Shown here: positions 18,298 to 26,260 of the stretch, in pieces | Numbering within the stretch: position 1 is the first letter of the stretch | Layout of the letters: the number at the start of each line of letters is the position of its first letter | DNA from: Modestobacter marinus | GTDB taxonomy: Bacteria > Actinomycetota > Actinomycetes > Mycobacteriales > Geodermatophilaceae | Length of the DNA: 64,000 nt | Direction of reading: 5' to 3' | Assembly (NCBI RefSeq): GCF_011758655.1 | Contig: NZ_JAAMPA010000002.1 | Span: 62,001 to 126,000, forward strand | The notes under the pieces: generated by a model | What the model saw: the letters and a program-made list of their open reading frames with translations, nothing else | Told to the model about the DNA's origin: nothing | Databases searched by the model: none | Translations under genes and position numbers: made by a program

Positions 18298-18845
18298 CGC
18301 CGGGACCCCCCGCGCAGGGCGGTGCCCTTCAGGTCGTCGCCGAGCCGGTCGTAGCGGCCCCGCGGCAGCGCCAGCACCAGGGCGGCGACGATCGTGGCGA
18401 AGAGGACCGGCGAGACGGTCATCATCACCAGCATCTTCGACTCCATGATCGCCTCGCCGAGCGAGGTGACCAGGCCCGCGGCCGGGGCGCCGCGGCGGGT
18501 CGGCCACGGGACGAGCAGCGCCCCGGCGGCCAGGACGACGAACGTGCCCAGCGAGACCGCCAGGGCGGGGCGCTTGCCGTGCACCATGCTCATCGGCATC
18601 AGCGCGGGGTTCATCCCCATGAACATGATCATGTAGATGCCCATGACGGCCATCTCCATGGTCATCATCAGCACGGTGATGACGCCCAGGAACTCCAGGT
18701 CGACCAGCAGCAGCACCAGGCCGACGGCGATGAACGACGCGGCCAGCGCGTAGGTCGCCCGGGCCATCGAGTCGACCCGGAAGACGGCGACGCCGGCGGC
18801 CACCGCCACGACGGCGAGCACCCAGAACACGATCCCGGTCAGCAA
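18294..18845 (-). CDS. nuoJ: NuoJ, membrane subunit
   Basis: 183 aa, five predicted helices, with the family stretch LLLVDLEFLGVITVLMMT. It is unusually methionine-rich in helices 3 and 4 (MGIYMIMFMGMNPALMPMSM). The start is a TTG at 18845, chosen because GAGGAGGGAGGG lies immediately upstream and no ATG or GTG fits the family N-terminus. The 13-bp gap to nuoH leaves no room for nuoI. Confidence 0.88.
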   Translation of the reverse strand: MLTGIVFWVLAVVAVAAGVAVFRVDSMARATYALAASFIAVGLVLLLVDLEFLGVITVLMMTMEMAVMGIYMIMFMGMNPALMPMSMVHGKRPALAVSLGTFVVLAAGALLVPWPTRRGAPAAGLVTSLGEAIMESKMLVMMTVSPVLFATIVAALVLALPRGRYDRLGDDLKGTALRGGSRR

Positions 18846-18858
18846 CGTCCCTCCCTCC

Positions 18859-19791
18859 TCAGGCCTGGACCACGACGACGACGGACACGACCAACACCTG
18901 CAGCAGCACCAGCGGGAGGGCGACCAGCCAGGCCGGGGCCGCGAACTGCTCCGGGCGGATCACCGGGAGCACTCGCCGCAGCGCGACGAGCGCCGCGAGC
19001 AACCCGGCGGTCTTGACCAGCAGCCACAGCCAGGCCGGCAGCAGCGGACCGTGCCCGCCGCCGAGGAAGGCGGTCGCCCCGAAGGCGGCCCCGGCGGTGA
19101 GCAGCGCGTACCGCCCGGTGCTGAGCAGCCAGCGGTCGACCCCGGACGCCTCGACGAGCACCCCGCCGGCCGTCGTCGCGCCGGTGGGCGCGGAGAGCGG
19201 CCCCCAGACGGAGAACCCGGCCACCGCGACGCAGAAGACGGCGAAGGCCACCGGCATCCAGACGACGAACCACAGCCCGGACTGCGCGGCCACCACGTCC
19301 CCCAGCCGGAGGCTGCCGGCGGCGACCGCCGGTGCGGTGAGCGCGAACATCAACGGCAGCTCGTAGGACAGCGCCTGGGCCAGGCACCGGTAGCCGCCGA
19401 CCAGGGCGTGCGCGCTGTTCGGGCCCCAGCCGGCCAGCCAGACCGCCGCCCACACCAGCACGTCCATCGCGTTGAACCAGACGACGCCCACCGTCAGGTC
19501 GGCCACGGTCCACCGGCCGAACGGGACGACGGCGATCATCAGCAGCGCGGCGGTGAGCAGCCCGGCACCGCCGATCCGCTGCAACGGGAGGTCCGCGGCC
19601 ACGGTGGTCCGGCGGCGCTGGCCGAACAGCCGGGCCGTCTCCGCGACCGGGGCGAGCAGGCCACCGCCCAGCGGCTGCCCGGCCGACCGCGCGGCCAGCG
19701 CGCCGTCCAGGCTCGCCGCGGCGGCTGCGACCAGGAGGAGCAGCGCGGCCGCCACCGGCACCCAGCCGACCGAGACCTCGGTGACGGTCAC
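18859..19791 (-). CDS. nuoH: NuoH-like membrane subunit with a degenerate quinone loop
   Basis: 310 aa, recognisable by LSYELPLMFALT and the surrounding helices. In normal NuoH a cytoplasmic loop reads roughly R-x-P-F-D-x-P-E-A-E-x-E-L and lines the quinone chamber. The aligned segment here is GPLSAPTGATTAGGVLVEAS (about residues 197-216). Nearly all the acids are gone; only the Glu equivalent to that of EYSG (Glu214) remains. GTG at 19791 overlaps the previous stop. The subunit probably anchors the membrane arm but should not bind or reduce quinone in the usual way. Confidence 0.85.
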   Translation of the reverse strand: MTVTEVSVGWVPVAAALLLLVAAAAASLDGALAARSAGQPLGGGLLAPVAETARLFGQRRRTTVAADLPLQRIGGAGLLTAALLMIAVVPFGRWTVADLTVGVVWFNAMDVLVWAAVWLAGWGPNSAHALVGGYRCLAQALSYELPLMFALTAPAVAAGSLRLGDVVAAQSGLWFVVWMPVAFAVFCVAVAGFSVWGPLSAPTGATTAGGVLVEASGVDRWLLSTGRYALLTAGAAFGATAFLGGGHGPLLPAWLWLLVKTAGLLAALVALRRVLPVIRPEQFAAPAWLVALPLVLLQVLVVSVVVVVQA

Positions 19792-20951
19792 GAGCCTGCC
19801 CCCACCGGCACGGTCACCCGGTCGGCGGTGTCCAGGTCGAGCGAGGCCACCACCAGCCGGGCGGTGGCCAGGTCCAGCCCGGTGACCAGCTCGGCCACCG
19901 CGCTCAGCTCGGTCGACCGGCGCTGCCCGGTGCCGGTCAGCCAGTGCCGCAGCCGGTCGTGCGCATCGCCCTCGGGCAGCCGGCCCAGGCCGCGCAGCGA
20001 CCAGCGGAGCAGTCGGGAGCGGGTGATCCGGCGGGTCAGCCGCTCGGCCTCCGGCGGCTGTCCGCCGGCCAGCAGGCCGTCGCGGACCCGCGCGGCCCGG
20101 ACGGCGGCGTCGTCCCAGCCGGCCAGGACCAGCAGGGTGGCCACCGCGTCCCACCGACCGGCGGGGGTGCCGTGCACCGGCGGGTCGGGCGGGGCGTCGT
20201 CGGCCGGCAGCAGGACCTCGGCCCGGGCGGCGACGACCAGGTCGCCCTGCAGCGTGGTGTGCAGCAGCAGGCCGGCCGGCCAGTGCGGCAGCACCGGCCC
20301 CAGCGGGACGTGCAGCACGTCCATGTCCAGGCCGTCGGGGTCGGGGAGCTGGTCGTCGCCGCCGGCGCCGGCCAGGCCGATGCCGGCGGGCATCGGCATG
20401 TCCATGTCCATGTCCATGTCGCCGTCGCCGGAGTCGTCGCCGCCGCCTTCGCCGGAGTCGTCGTCCATGTCCATGTCGCCGTCGCCGGAGGCGTGGTCCC
20501 CGTCGGCGTCGCCCGGGTCGTCGTCCATGTCCATGTCGCCCGAGTGGCCGGAGTCGCCGTCCATGTCCATGTCGCCCATGCCGTCGTCGCCCGCGGCGGT
20601 GGTCCCCGGTTCCGGATCGGCCGGCCGGCCGGCGGCGTCGCGCCGCTGGGCTGCGCCGTCGGCGAGCTCGGCCGCCGCACCGTCCAGGACGGCCGGGACG
20701 TCGTCGGCGGTGGTGACCTCCGCCCGGGCGCGGGGGCCGGGCAGCTGGCTCCAGACGTGGTCGACCGCGGCGGTCAGCCGGGCGCCGGGGCGCCCGCACA
20801 CCACCAGCAGGTCGGCGTCGGCGGGGGAGCCGGCCAGCCGCCAGCCGCGGGCCCGCACGTCCTGCTCGAGCGCGCACCGGGTGCGGCTCCAGCCCGGGAC
20901 CTCCACCGCCAGCACCGCGGTGCGCCGGGCGGCCAGCCGCGTCAGGTCCAC
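19788..20951 (-). CDS. NuoB-like/NuoD-like degenerate fusion with an Asp-Met repeat linker
   Basis: 387 aa from the GTG at 20951 (10-bp overlap with nuoA). Residues 1-80 resemble NuoB: GSPADADLLVVCGRPGARLT then VWSQLPGPR, matching NuoB S-P-x-x-A-D-x-x-x-V-x-G and V-W-x-Q-M-P-x-P. The tandem cysteines that bind cluster N2 are absent and only Cys26 and Cys52 occur. Residues 125-188 are an Asp/Gly/Met linker with repeated DMDMD units. Residues 213-245 resemble the NuoD N-terminal strands (PLGPVLPHWPAGLLLHTTLQ, then GDLVVAA), but the quinone-site His is missing. PPEAERLTRRITRSRLLRW (about 284-302) matches the NuoD helix PPRAETIRVILNELSRLAS. The rest of NuoD is not seen. Probably a structural cap on the membrane arm, not a redox protein; the linker may bind metal ions. 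Homology is from memory of the family sequences. Confidence 0.65.
   Translation of the reverse strand: MDLTRLAARRTAVLAVEVPGWSRTRCALEQDVRARGWRLAGSPADADLLVVCGRPGARLTAAVDHVWSQLPGPRARAEVTTADDVPAVLDGAAAELADGAAQRRDAAGRPADPEPGTTAAGDDGMGDMDMDGDSGHSGDMDMDDDPGDADGDHASGDGDMDMDDDSGEGGGDDSGDGDMDMDMDMPMPAGIGLAGAGGDDQLPDPDGLDMDVLHVPLGPVLPHWPAGLLLHTTLQGDLVVAARAEVLLPADDAPPDPPVHGTPAGRWDAVATLLVLAGWDDAAVRAARVRDGLLAGGQPPEAERLTRRITRSRLLRWSLRGLGRLPEGDAHDRLRHWLTGTGQRRSTELSAVAELVTGLDLATARLVVASLDLDTADRVTVPVGAGS
20388..20579 (-). repeat. Imperfect coding repeat for Asp-Met units
   Basis: On the plus strand, runs of GTCCAT (for example GTCCATGTCCATGTCCATG near 20397-20417) recur in four clusters separated by GTCGCCGTCGCCGGAG-type units. 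They lie within the frame of the NuoB/NuoD-like gene, keep it open, and encode DMDMD separated by Gly/Ser/Asp. Copy number probably varies between strains by slippage. Confidence 0.7.
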
Positions 20952-21289
20952 CGCAGTGCACCCTCGCGCCAGGCCCAGAGCACGCCGGTCATCAGCACGC
21001 CGAGCAGCACGAACATCTCGACGATCGCCGAGGTCCCGATCGAGGCGACCACGGTCGCCCACGGGTACATGTAGAGCATCTCCACGTCGAAGGCGAGGAA
21101 CAGCAGGGTCATCGGGTAGTACCGCGCCTCGAACCGGGACAGGGCGTGCTCGGCGGGCCGCCAGCCGGAGAGGAAGGGCAGGCTCGCCACCGCATCCGGC
21201 GCCACCGCGGTCCGCCGGTGCAGCAGGTACGCCAGCAGCACGCCGCTGACGGCGAGGCCGAACATGGCGGCGAGACTCAGGTAGGCCAC
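20942..21289 (-). CDS. nuoA: NuoA, membrane subunit
   Basis: 115 aa from the GTG at 21289, preceded by GAGGGGGA; an ATG at 21346 would add 19 non-conserved residues. Three helices with the family signature SRFEARYYPMTLLFLAFDVE followed by MLYMYPWA. First gene of the reduced operon nuoA-(B/D-like)-H-J-K-L-M-N. Divergent from the ArsR gene, with about 90 bp between the starts. Confidence 0.9.
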   Translation of the reverse strand: MAYLSLAAMFGLAVSGVLLAYLLHRRTAVAPDAVASLPFLSGWRPAEHALSRFEARYYPMTLLFLAFDVEMLYMYPWATVVASIGTSAIVEMFVLLGVLMTGVLWAWREGALRWT

Positions 21290-21378
21290 CCCGGGTTCCC
21301 CCTCGTCCGTTCCGCCTGAGGCCGTGGTCTGACCGCGACCGCGCATACCCGTGCGACCGTCCGGGTAACCGCCTCACC

Positions 21379-21753
21379 GTGGCAGATCACCCCCATCCGG
21401 TCGACCCCGTGCGTGTGGCCTCGGCGAGGGCGCGCGTGCCGAGCCGGGAGGACGCCGCGAGCCTGTCGGCGATGCTGAGCCTGCTGGCCGACCCGACCCG
21501 CTCCCGGGTGCTCTACGCCCTGGACGTGGTCGACGAACTCTGCGTGGGCGACCTGGCGATGGCGCTGGAGGCGACGGAGGACGCGGTCGGCTACGCGCTG
21601 CGGCTGCTGCGCACCGCCGGCTTCGTGACCAGCCGGAAGGACGGGCGGGTCGTCTTCTACCGGCTGGCCGACGGCTTCCCGGGGCCGCTGCGGGAGCACT
21701 GCCTGCGGCAGCTGGTCGAGCTCTCCCGCCAGGTCGCCGACGCGGAGGGCTGA
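21379..21753 (+). CDS. ArsR/SmtB-family winged-helix regulator
   Basis: 124 aa. Winged helix with ADPTRSRVLYALDVVDELCV, then GDLAMALE and VGYALRLLRTAGFV. The ELCVGDL box holds a Cys (about residue 55) at the place of the ArsR/CadC metal-binding motif ELCVCDL, but with one Cys only. The N-terminus ADHPHPV is His-rich, as in NmtR-type nickel/cobalt sensors. GTG start at 21379. It is divergent from nuoA and a likely regulator of the reduced nuo operon, by position; ligand unknown. Confidence 0.82.
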   Translation: MADHPHPVDPVRVASARARVPSREDAASLSAMLSLLADPTRSRVLYALDVVDELCVGDLAMALEATEDAVGYALRLLRTAGFVTSRKDGRVVFYRLADGFPGPLREHCLRQLVELSRQVADAEG

Positions 21754-21760
21754 CCCCGGC

Positions 21761-22510
21761 TCAGCTGCTGCGCGCGACCGTCTCCAGGTGCTCGCTGTAC
21801 GTCCGCCGGCCGTGGACGTACGGCTCGGCCGGGACGAGCGCCCCGCCGGTCATCGCCGCACCCACCCGGCCGGGGAGCCGCACCGGGACGACGAGCCGGC
21901 GCTGCCCGGTGGCCCGCAGCAGCCGCCGGACCAGGTCGACCATGTCGTGGTCCTCCGGCCCCGCGATCGGCTGGGCGACCCCCTGGGGTGCACCGTGGGC
22001 CAGCTCGACGAGGTGCGCGGCGACCTCGGCGGCGGCCACCGGCCGGCTGGCCATCCGGGGGACGACGACGAGCGGGCGTGGCGAGCGGTCGACCAGCTGG
22101 CCGGCGAGCTCGTGGAACTGGGTGGCCCGCAGCAGCGTCCAGGGCACCGGACCGGCGGCCAGCAGCTCCTCCTGCCGCCGCTTGCCCAGGTAGTAGCCGA
22201 AGTCGACGGTGTCGGCGCCGACGATCGACGCCGTGACGACGTGCCCCGCGCCGGCCCGGGCGGCCGCGGCGAGCAGCTGGGTCGTGGCCGCGGTGAAGAA
22301 GGCCACCGACCGGCGCCGGCTGGCCGTGGTCACGTTCGCGACGTCGACCACCGCGTCGACGCCGTCGAGGGCGGCCGCCAGGCCGGTGCCGTCGGTCAGG
22401 TCGACGCCGCGGGACCGGGCGAGCACGACCGGGTCGTCGCCCTGCCGCGCCAGCTCGGCGACCACCAGCGCACCCAGCAGGCCGGTGCCACCGGCCACCG
22501 CGATCCTCAC
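21761..22510 (-). CDS. NmrA/SDR-like NAD(P)-binding protein
   Basis: 249 aa, atypical short-chain dehydrogenase fold. The N-terminal GGTGLLGALVVAELARQGDD gives the dinucleotide site; the later VTASIVGADTVDFGYYLGK carries a Y-x-x-x-K-like pattern. Similar proteins are annotated as NAD(P)H-binding or sugar-nucleotide epimerase-like sensors. Starts at GTG 22510. Convergent with the ArsR gene (7-bp gap). Substrate unknown. Confidence 0.75.
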   Translation of the reverse strand: MRIAVAGGTGLLGALVVAELARQGDDPVVLARSRGVDLTDGTGLAAALDGVDAVVDVANVTTASRRRSVAFFTAATTQLLAAAARAGAGHVVTASIVGADTVDFGYYLGKRRQEELLAAGPVPWTLLRATQFHELAGQLVDRSPRPLVVVPRMASRPVAAAEVAAHLVELAHGAPQGVAQPIAGPEDHDMVDLVRRLLRATGQRRLVVPVRLPGRVGAAMTGGALVPAEPYVHGRRTYSEHLETVARSS

Positions 22511-22539
22511 GCGCCCATCCTGGCCGATGCCCGGGGCGC

Positions 22540-23730
22540 TCAGCGGGCAGGCGCCTCCGGGCCGAGGGCGATGGTCAGCTGCAGCACCGTCTGCGGGTCC
22601 TCGAGGCGGTCGCCGTACAGGTCGCGGAGCTGCCCCATCCGGTATCGCACGGTCTGCGGGTGCACGAACAGCTCGGCGGCGACCTGCTCGCGCCGCCCGT
22701 GGTGCAGCAGCCAGGAGCGCAGGGTGGCGGCCAGCTTCTCCCGGGTGGCCGGGGTCAGGCCGTCCAGCGGGGCGAGGGCGGCGGCCCGCAGGTCGGCCAG
22801 GGCGTCCTCGTCGGCCCGCAGCACCAGCTCCGGGAGCCGCTGCTCGGTGTCCAGCGGCGCCGGGCCGGTGGCGCGCAGCCCGAGCCCCAGGGCGCGCAGG
22901 GCACGGGCGTAGGACCCGGCGACCGCGGTCCAGGGGCGAGCGGGGCCGACCACCGCGGACCGCCCGTCGAGGGCACGCAGCAGGGCGACCCGGGCGCCCT
23001 CGCCGGCGTCGGGCACCAGCAGCACGCTGAGCTCCAGGGCCGGGTCCAGTCCGGGCGGGTCGTCGTCCAGCTGCAGGGTGCGCGGGTCCAGCAGCGCGAC
23101 GGCGCCGCGGGCCCGGACCTCCGGGAGCAGCACGGCGGTCAGCGTCCGCGGGGGGAGCCAGCCGGCCCGGTCGGCCGCGGGGGTGAGATCGTGCAGCGGG
23201 CGCCCGGCGAGCAGCAGCGCGCCCAGCCGCTCGCGGTGGTGCCGGCGGACCCGGCCGGTGGTCTCCAGCTCGTCGGTGTGCCCGGCCACGCTGGCGGCCG
23301 ACAGCTGGTCGATGTAGGCGAACACCAGCTCGGCGAAGCGGGCCAGCGCCCCGACCGAGAGGCCGGCGCCCACCGCGGTGTCGCTCATGTGCCGCCAGGA
23401 CACCCGGGCGCCGACCCGGTAGGCGGCCAGCAGCGCGTCCATCGACCGCCCGCTGCGCGCCTCGCCCCGGCCCAGCGAGTAGGCGCCCTCCAGGGCGGGA
23501 CCGATCGGCCGGCTCGCGTCGGCGCCCCCGGCCGTGGTGGCCAGCTCCAGGAACCCGCCCAGGGCCAGCTGGACGGCGTTGGAGATCGCCCGGCCCATCT
23601 GGCCGGCGAAGGCGTCGGCGTAGCTGGGCACCTCGACGACGATGCTGGCCACGGTCTGCTCGGCGACGGCGGGGAGCTGGGCCTGCATCGCGGCCACCAC
23701 CGACGGTGGGAAGGTCACCTGGTCGCTCAT
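22540..23730 (-). CDS. PucR-family transcriptional regulator
   Basis: 396 aa. The C-terminus ELFVHPQTVRYRMGQLRDLY is the PucR helix-turn-helix (HTH_30). A GGDEF-like central region and an alpha-helical N-terminal sensor (RsbT co-antagonist-like) precede it. GGAGGTG upstream fixes the ATG at 23730. It is divergent from the ferredoxin-reductase/desaturase pair with 98 bp between starts. In mycobacteria and relatives desaturase pairs are often flanked by regulators, so control of that operon is likely but not shown. Confidence 0.82.
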   Translation of the reverse strand: MSDQVTFPPSVVAAMQAQLPAVAEQTVASIVVEVPSYADAFAGQMGRAISNAVQLALGGFLELATTAGGADASRPIGPALEGAYSLGRGEARSGRSMDALLAAYRVGARVSWRHMSDTAVGAGLSVGALARFAELVFAYIDQLSAASVAGHTDELETTGRVRRHHRERLGALLLAGRPLHDLTPAADRAGWLPPRTLTAVLLPEVRARGAVALLDPRTLQLDDDPPGLDPALELSVLLVPDAGEGARVALLRALDGRSAVVGPARPWTAVAGSYARALRALGLGLRATGPAPLDTEQRLPELVLRADEDALADLRAAALAPLDGLTPATREKLAATLRSWLLHHGRREQVAAELFVHPQTVRYRMGQLRDLYGDRLEDPQTVLQLTIALGPEAPAR

Positions 23731-23828
23731 CGTCCGCACCTCCACGTTGTTCGCCGAGGATAGAACTCGGCGTCCGATTCACGTCATCGGCACAGTTCTT
23801 CGCCCCTCGCGCGGGTAAGACTCAGTAC

Positions 23829-24935
23829 ATGACCGCCACTGTTCCGCGCCCGTCGACGGCCCGTCCCGTGCTGACCACGCTGCGCGACCGGGTGCTCAAG
23901 GTGGCCGAGCTCGTCACGACGCCGCTGCTGCCCGCCGACTACCTGGACCTGGTCGACCCGCTGCGCTCCGGTGCCGCGCTGCGCGGCCGGATCGAGGCGG
24001 TGCACCGGGAGACCCGGGACACCGCCAGCATCGTGATCCGCCCGGGCCGCGACTGGCTGCCGCACACCCCCGGCCAGTACGTCCGGATCGGCATCGACAT
24101 CGACGGGGTGCGGCTGTGGCGCGCCTACTCGATCACCTCGGTGCTCGGCCGCGCCGACGGCTGCTTCAGCATCACCGTGAAGGCGATCCCCGACGGCAAG
24201 GTCAGCAACCACCTGGTGCACCGCGCCCGGCCGGGCACCGTCGTCCAGTTGGACCAGGCCACCGGAGACTTCGTCCTCCCCGAGGCGCGGCCGGCCAAGG
24301 CGCTGTTCGTGACCGCCGGTTCCGGCATCACGCCGGTGATGGGCATCCTGCGCAACCTGGGCGAGGACGCCGGGTGCGACGTCGTCCTGGTGCACTCCGC
24401 GCCCACGCCCGAGGACGTCATCTTCGGCGCCGAGCTGCGCGAGCTGGCCGCGGCCGGCCGGATCCGGCTGGTCGAGCACCACACCGAGGCCGCCGGCCTG
24501 CTGGACGCCGAGGCGATCGCCGACCTGGTGCCCGACCTGGCCGAGCGGGCCACCTGGGCCTGCGGCCCGGTCGGCCTGCTCGAGGCGCTGGAGGAGCACT
24601 GGGCGGCCCAGGGCATCGACGACCAGCTCTACACCGAGCGCTTCCGCCCCCGGGTGCTGGTCACCGGCGAGGGCGGCACCGTCACGTTCGCGAAGTCCGG
24701 CCGCACGCTGGAGGCCGACGGCGCGACCCCGATCCTGGACGCCGCCGAGGAGGCCGGGCTGCTCATGCCCAGCGGCTGCCGGATGGGGATCTGCTACGGC
24801 TGCGTGCTGCCGCTGCGCGAGGGCGCCGTCCGTGACCTGCGCAACGGGGAGCTGACCACCGCCGCCCCCGGTGACGGCGTCCTGATCCAGACCTGCGTCA
24901 GCGCCGCCGCTGACGCCTGCGACATCGACCACTGA
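23829..24935 (+). CDS. Ferredoxin reductase-like electron-transfer partner of the desaturase
   Basis: 368 aa. FAD domain (RAYSITS), NAD(P)H domain (FVTAGSGITPVMG; ACGPVGLLEALE) and a C-terminal plant-type [2Fe-2S] domain (PSGCRMGICYGC ... QTCVS). This is the layout of M. tuberculosis Rv3230c, which feeds electrons from NADPH to the acyl-CoA delta-9 desaturase DesA3. The desaturase gene follows 30 bp downstream. Start is the ATG at 23829. Confidence 0.9.
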   Translation: MTATVPRPSTARPVLTTLRDRVLKVAELVTTPLLPADYLDLVDPLRSGAALRGRIEAVHRETRDTASIVIRPGRDWLPHTPGQYVRIGIDIDGVRLWRAYSITSVLGRADGCFSITVKAIPDGKVSNHLVHRARPGTVVQLDQATGDFVLPEARPAKALFVTAGSGITPVMGILRNLGEDAGCDVVLVHSAPTPEDVIFGAELRELAAAGRIRLVEHHTEAAGLLDAEAIADLVPDLAERATWACGPVGLLEALEEHWAAQGIDDQLYTERFRPRVLVTGEGGTVTFAKSGRTLEADGATPILDAAEEAGLLMPSGCRMGICYGCVLPLREGAVRDLRNGELTTAAPGDGVLIQTCVSAAADACDIDH

Positions 24936-24965
24936 CCCCCGCACCCCAGAGCTGAGGAGCCGCAC

Positions 24966-26177
24966 ATGACCGTCCTGCAGAAGAAGCCCGACAACCCGAT
25001 CGCCCACCTCTCCGAGGCCGACATCGAGGCCATCGGCCGCGAGCTCGACGCCATCCGGCAGAGCGTCGTGGACAGCCGTGGCGAGGACGACGCGGCCTAC
25101 ATCCGCCGGGTCATCGACGTGCAGCGCAAGATGGAGCTGGCCAGCCGGGCCGTGCTGCTGTTCTCCAAGTTCCCGCCGGCCTGGGTGCTGGGCACCATGG
25201 GGCTCTCGGTCGCCAAGATCCTGGAGAACATGGAGATCGGGCACAACATCCTGCACGGGCAGTGGGACTGGATGCGTGACCCGAAGATCCACTCCACGAC
25301 CTGGGAGTGGGACATGGCCAGCCCGGCCGAGCAGTGGAAGCACTCGCACAACGTGCTCCACCACACGTACACGAACGTGATCGGCAAGGACAACGACCTC
25401 GGCTACGGCATCATGCGCGTCGACGAGGACCAGAAGTGGGTGCCGCTGTACCTGCTGCAGCCGGTGTGGAACTTCGTCAACGCCTGCTTCTTCGAGTACG
25501 GCATCGCCGCCTACGACCTGGAGCTGGGCAAGAACCTGGCCACCAAGGAGCGGCGGGCCGACCCCGGCTTCCGCGCCCGCGGCAAGCAGGTGCTGAAGAA
25601 GATCGGCAAGCAGATGACCAAGGACTACGTCGTCCACCCGGCGCTGTCGGGTCCGTCGTTCCTGCCGACCCTGGCGGCCAACTTCACCGCCAACGTGGTG
25701 CGCAACCTCTGGTCGCACTCGGTGATCATGTGCGGGCACTTCCCGGAGGGCGTGGAGACCTTCGAGAAGAAGTCGATCGACGGCGAGACCCGCGGTGAGT
25801 GGTACCTGCGCCAGATGCTCGGCTCGGCCAACATCTCCGGCAGCAAGGCCATGCACATCATGACCGGGAACCTGTCCCACCAGGTCGAGCACCACCTGTT
25901 CCCGGACCTGCCGAGCAACCGGTACGCCGAGATCGCGCCGCAGATCCGCGACCTGTTCGCCCGCTACGGGCTGCGGTACCACACCGCGTCGCTCCCGCGT
26001 CAGGTCGGCTCGGCATGGCACAAGGTGCTCCGGCTCTCGCTGCCCAACGGCTGGCTGGCCCAGACCACCCCGGCCAACGCCCCGGCGCAGGTCGTCAAGC
26101 TCTACAAGATGACCACCGGCGGGCCGAAGGTCCGCCGCCAGCTGCAGGGCGCCGCCTGGAACCAGGTCGCTGCCTGA
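24966..26177 (+). CDS. Membrane fatty acid desaturase (DesA3-like)
   Basis: 403 aa. The three di-iron histidine boxes are HNILHGQ (about 93-99), HSHNVLHHTY (about 125-134) and QVEHHLFP (about 306-313). Family role: introduces a double bond, typically delta-9, into stearoyl-CoA. Electrons come from the preceding reductase. Unsaturated acyl chains from this enzyme could also feed OleA at the left of the window. The transcript ends at a perfect hairpin 27 bp downstream. Confidence 0.92.
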   Translation: MTVLQKKPDNPIAHLSEADIEAIGRELDAIRQSVVDSRGEDDAAYIRRVIDVQRKMELASRAVLLFSKFPPAWVLGTMGLSVAKILENMEIGHNILHGQWDWMRDPKIHSTTWEWDMASPAEQWKHSHNVLHHTYTNVIGKDNDLGYGIMRVDEDQKWVPLYLLQPVWNFVNACFFEYGIAAYDLELGKNLATKERRADPGFRARGKQVLKKIGKQMTKDYVVHPALSGPSFLPTLAANFTANVVRNLWSHSVIMCGHFPEGVETFEKKSIDGETRGEWYLRQMLGSANISGSKAMHIMTGNLSHQVEHHLFPDLPSNRYAEIAPQIRDLFARYGLRYHTASLPRQVGSAWHKVLRLSLPNGWLAQTTPANAPAQVVKLYKMTTGGPKVRRQLQGAAWNQVAA

Positions 26178-26203
26178 CCCAGCTCCACAGCTCGACAGCG
26201 CTC

Positions 26204-26250
26204 ACACGACGGAGCCCGCCAGGCAGGTCGCCTGGCGGGCTCCGTCGTGT
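26204..26250. terminator. Perfect 21-bp stem hairpin between convergent genes
   Basis: Arms 26204-26224 and 26230-26250 are exact reverse complements with a 5-nt loop (AGGTC). It sits between the desaturase stop and the stop of the uspA-like gene on the other strand, so it can terminate both transcripts. No U-tract. Confidence 0.85.
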
Positions 26251-26260
26251 CCGGGGTGGT

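Noticed and set aside
20388-20579. GTCCAT repeats as a CRISPR or independent satellite
   Set aside because: Units are 6 to 18 bp with no spacers, and they stay in the reading frame of the B/D-like gene.
21290-21346. Longer NuoA N-terminus from the ATG at 21346
   Set aside because: The added residues are hydrophilic and not conserved; GTG 21289 has GAGGGGGA upstream and gives the normal family length.
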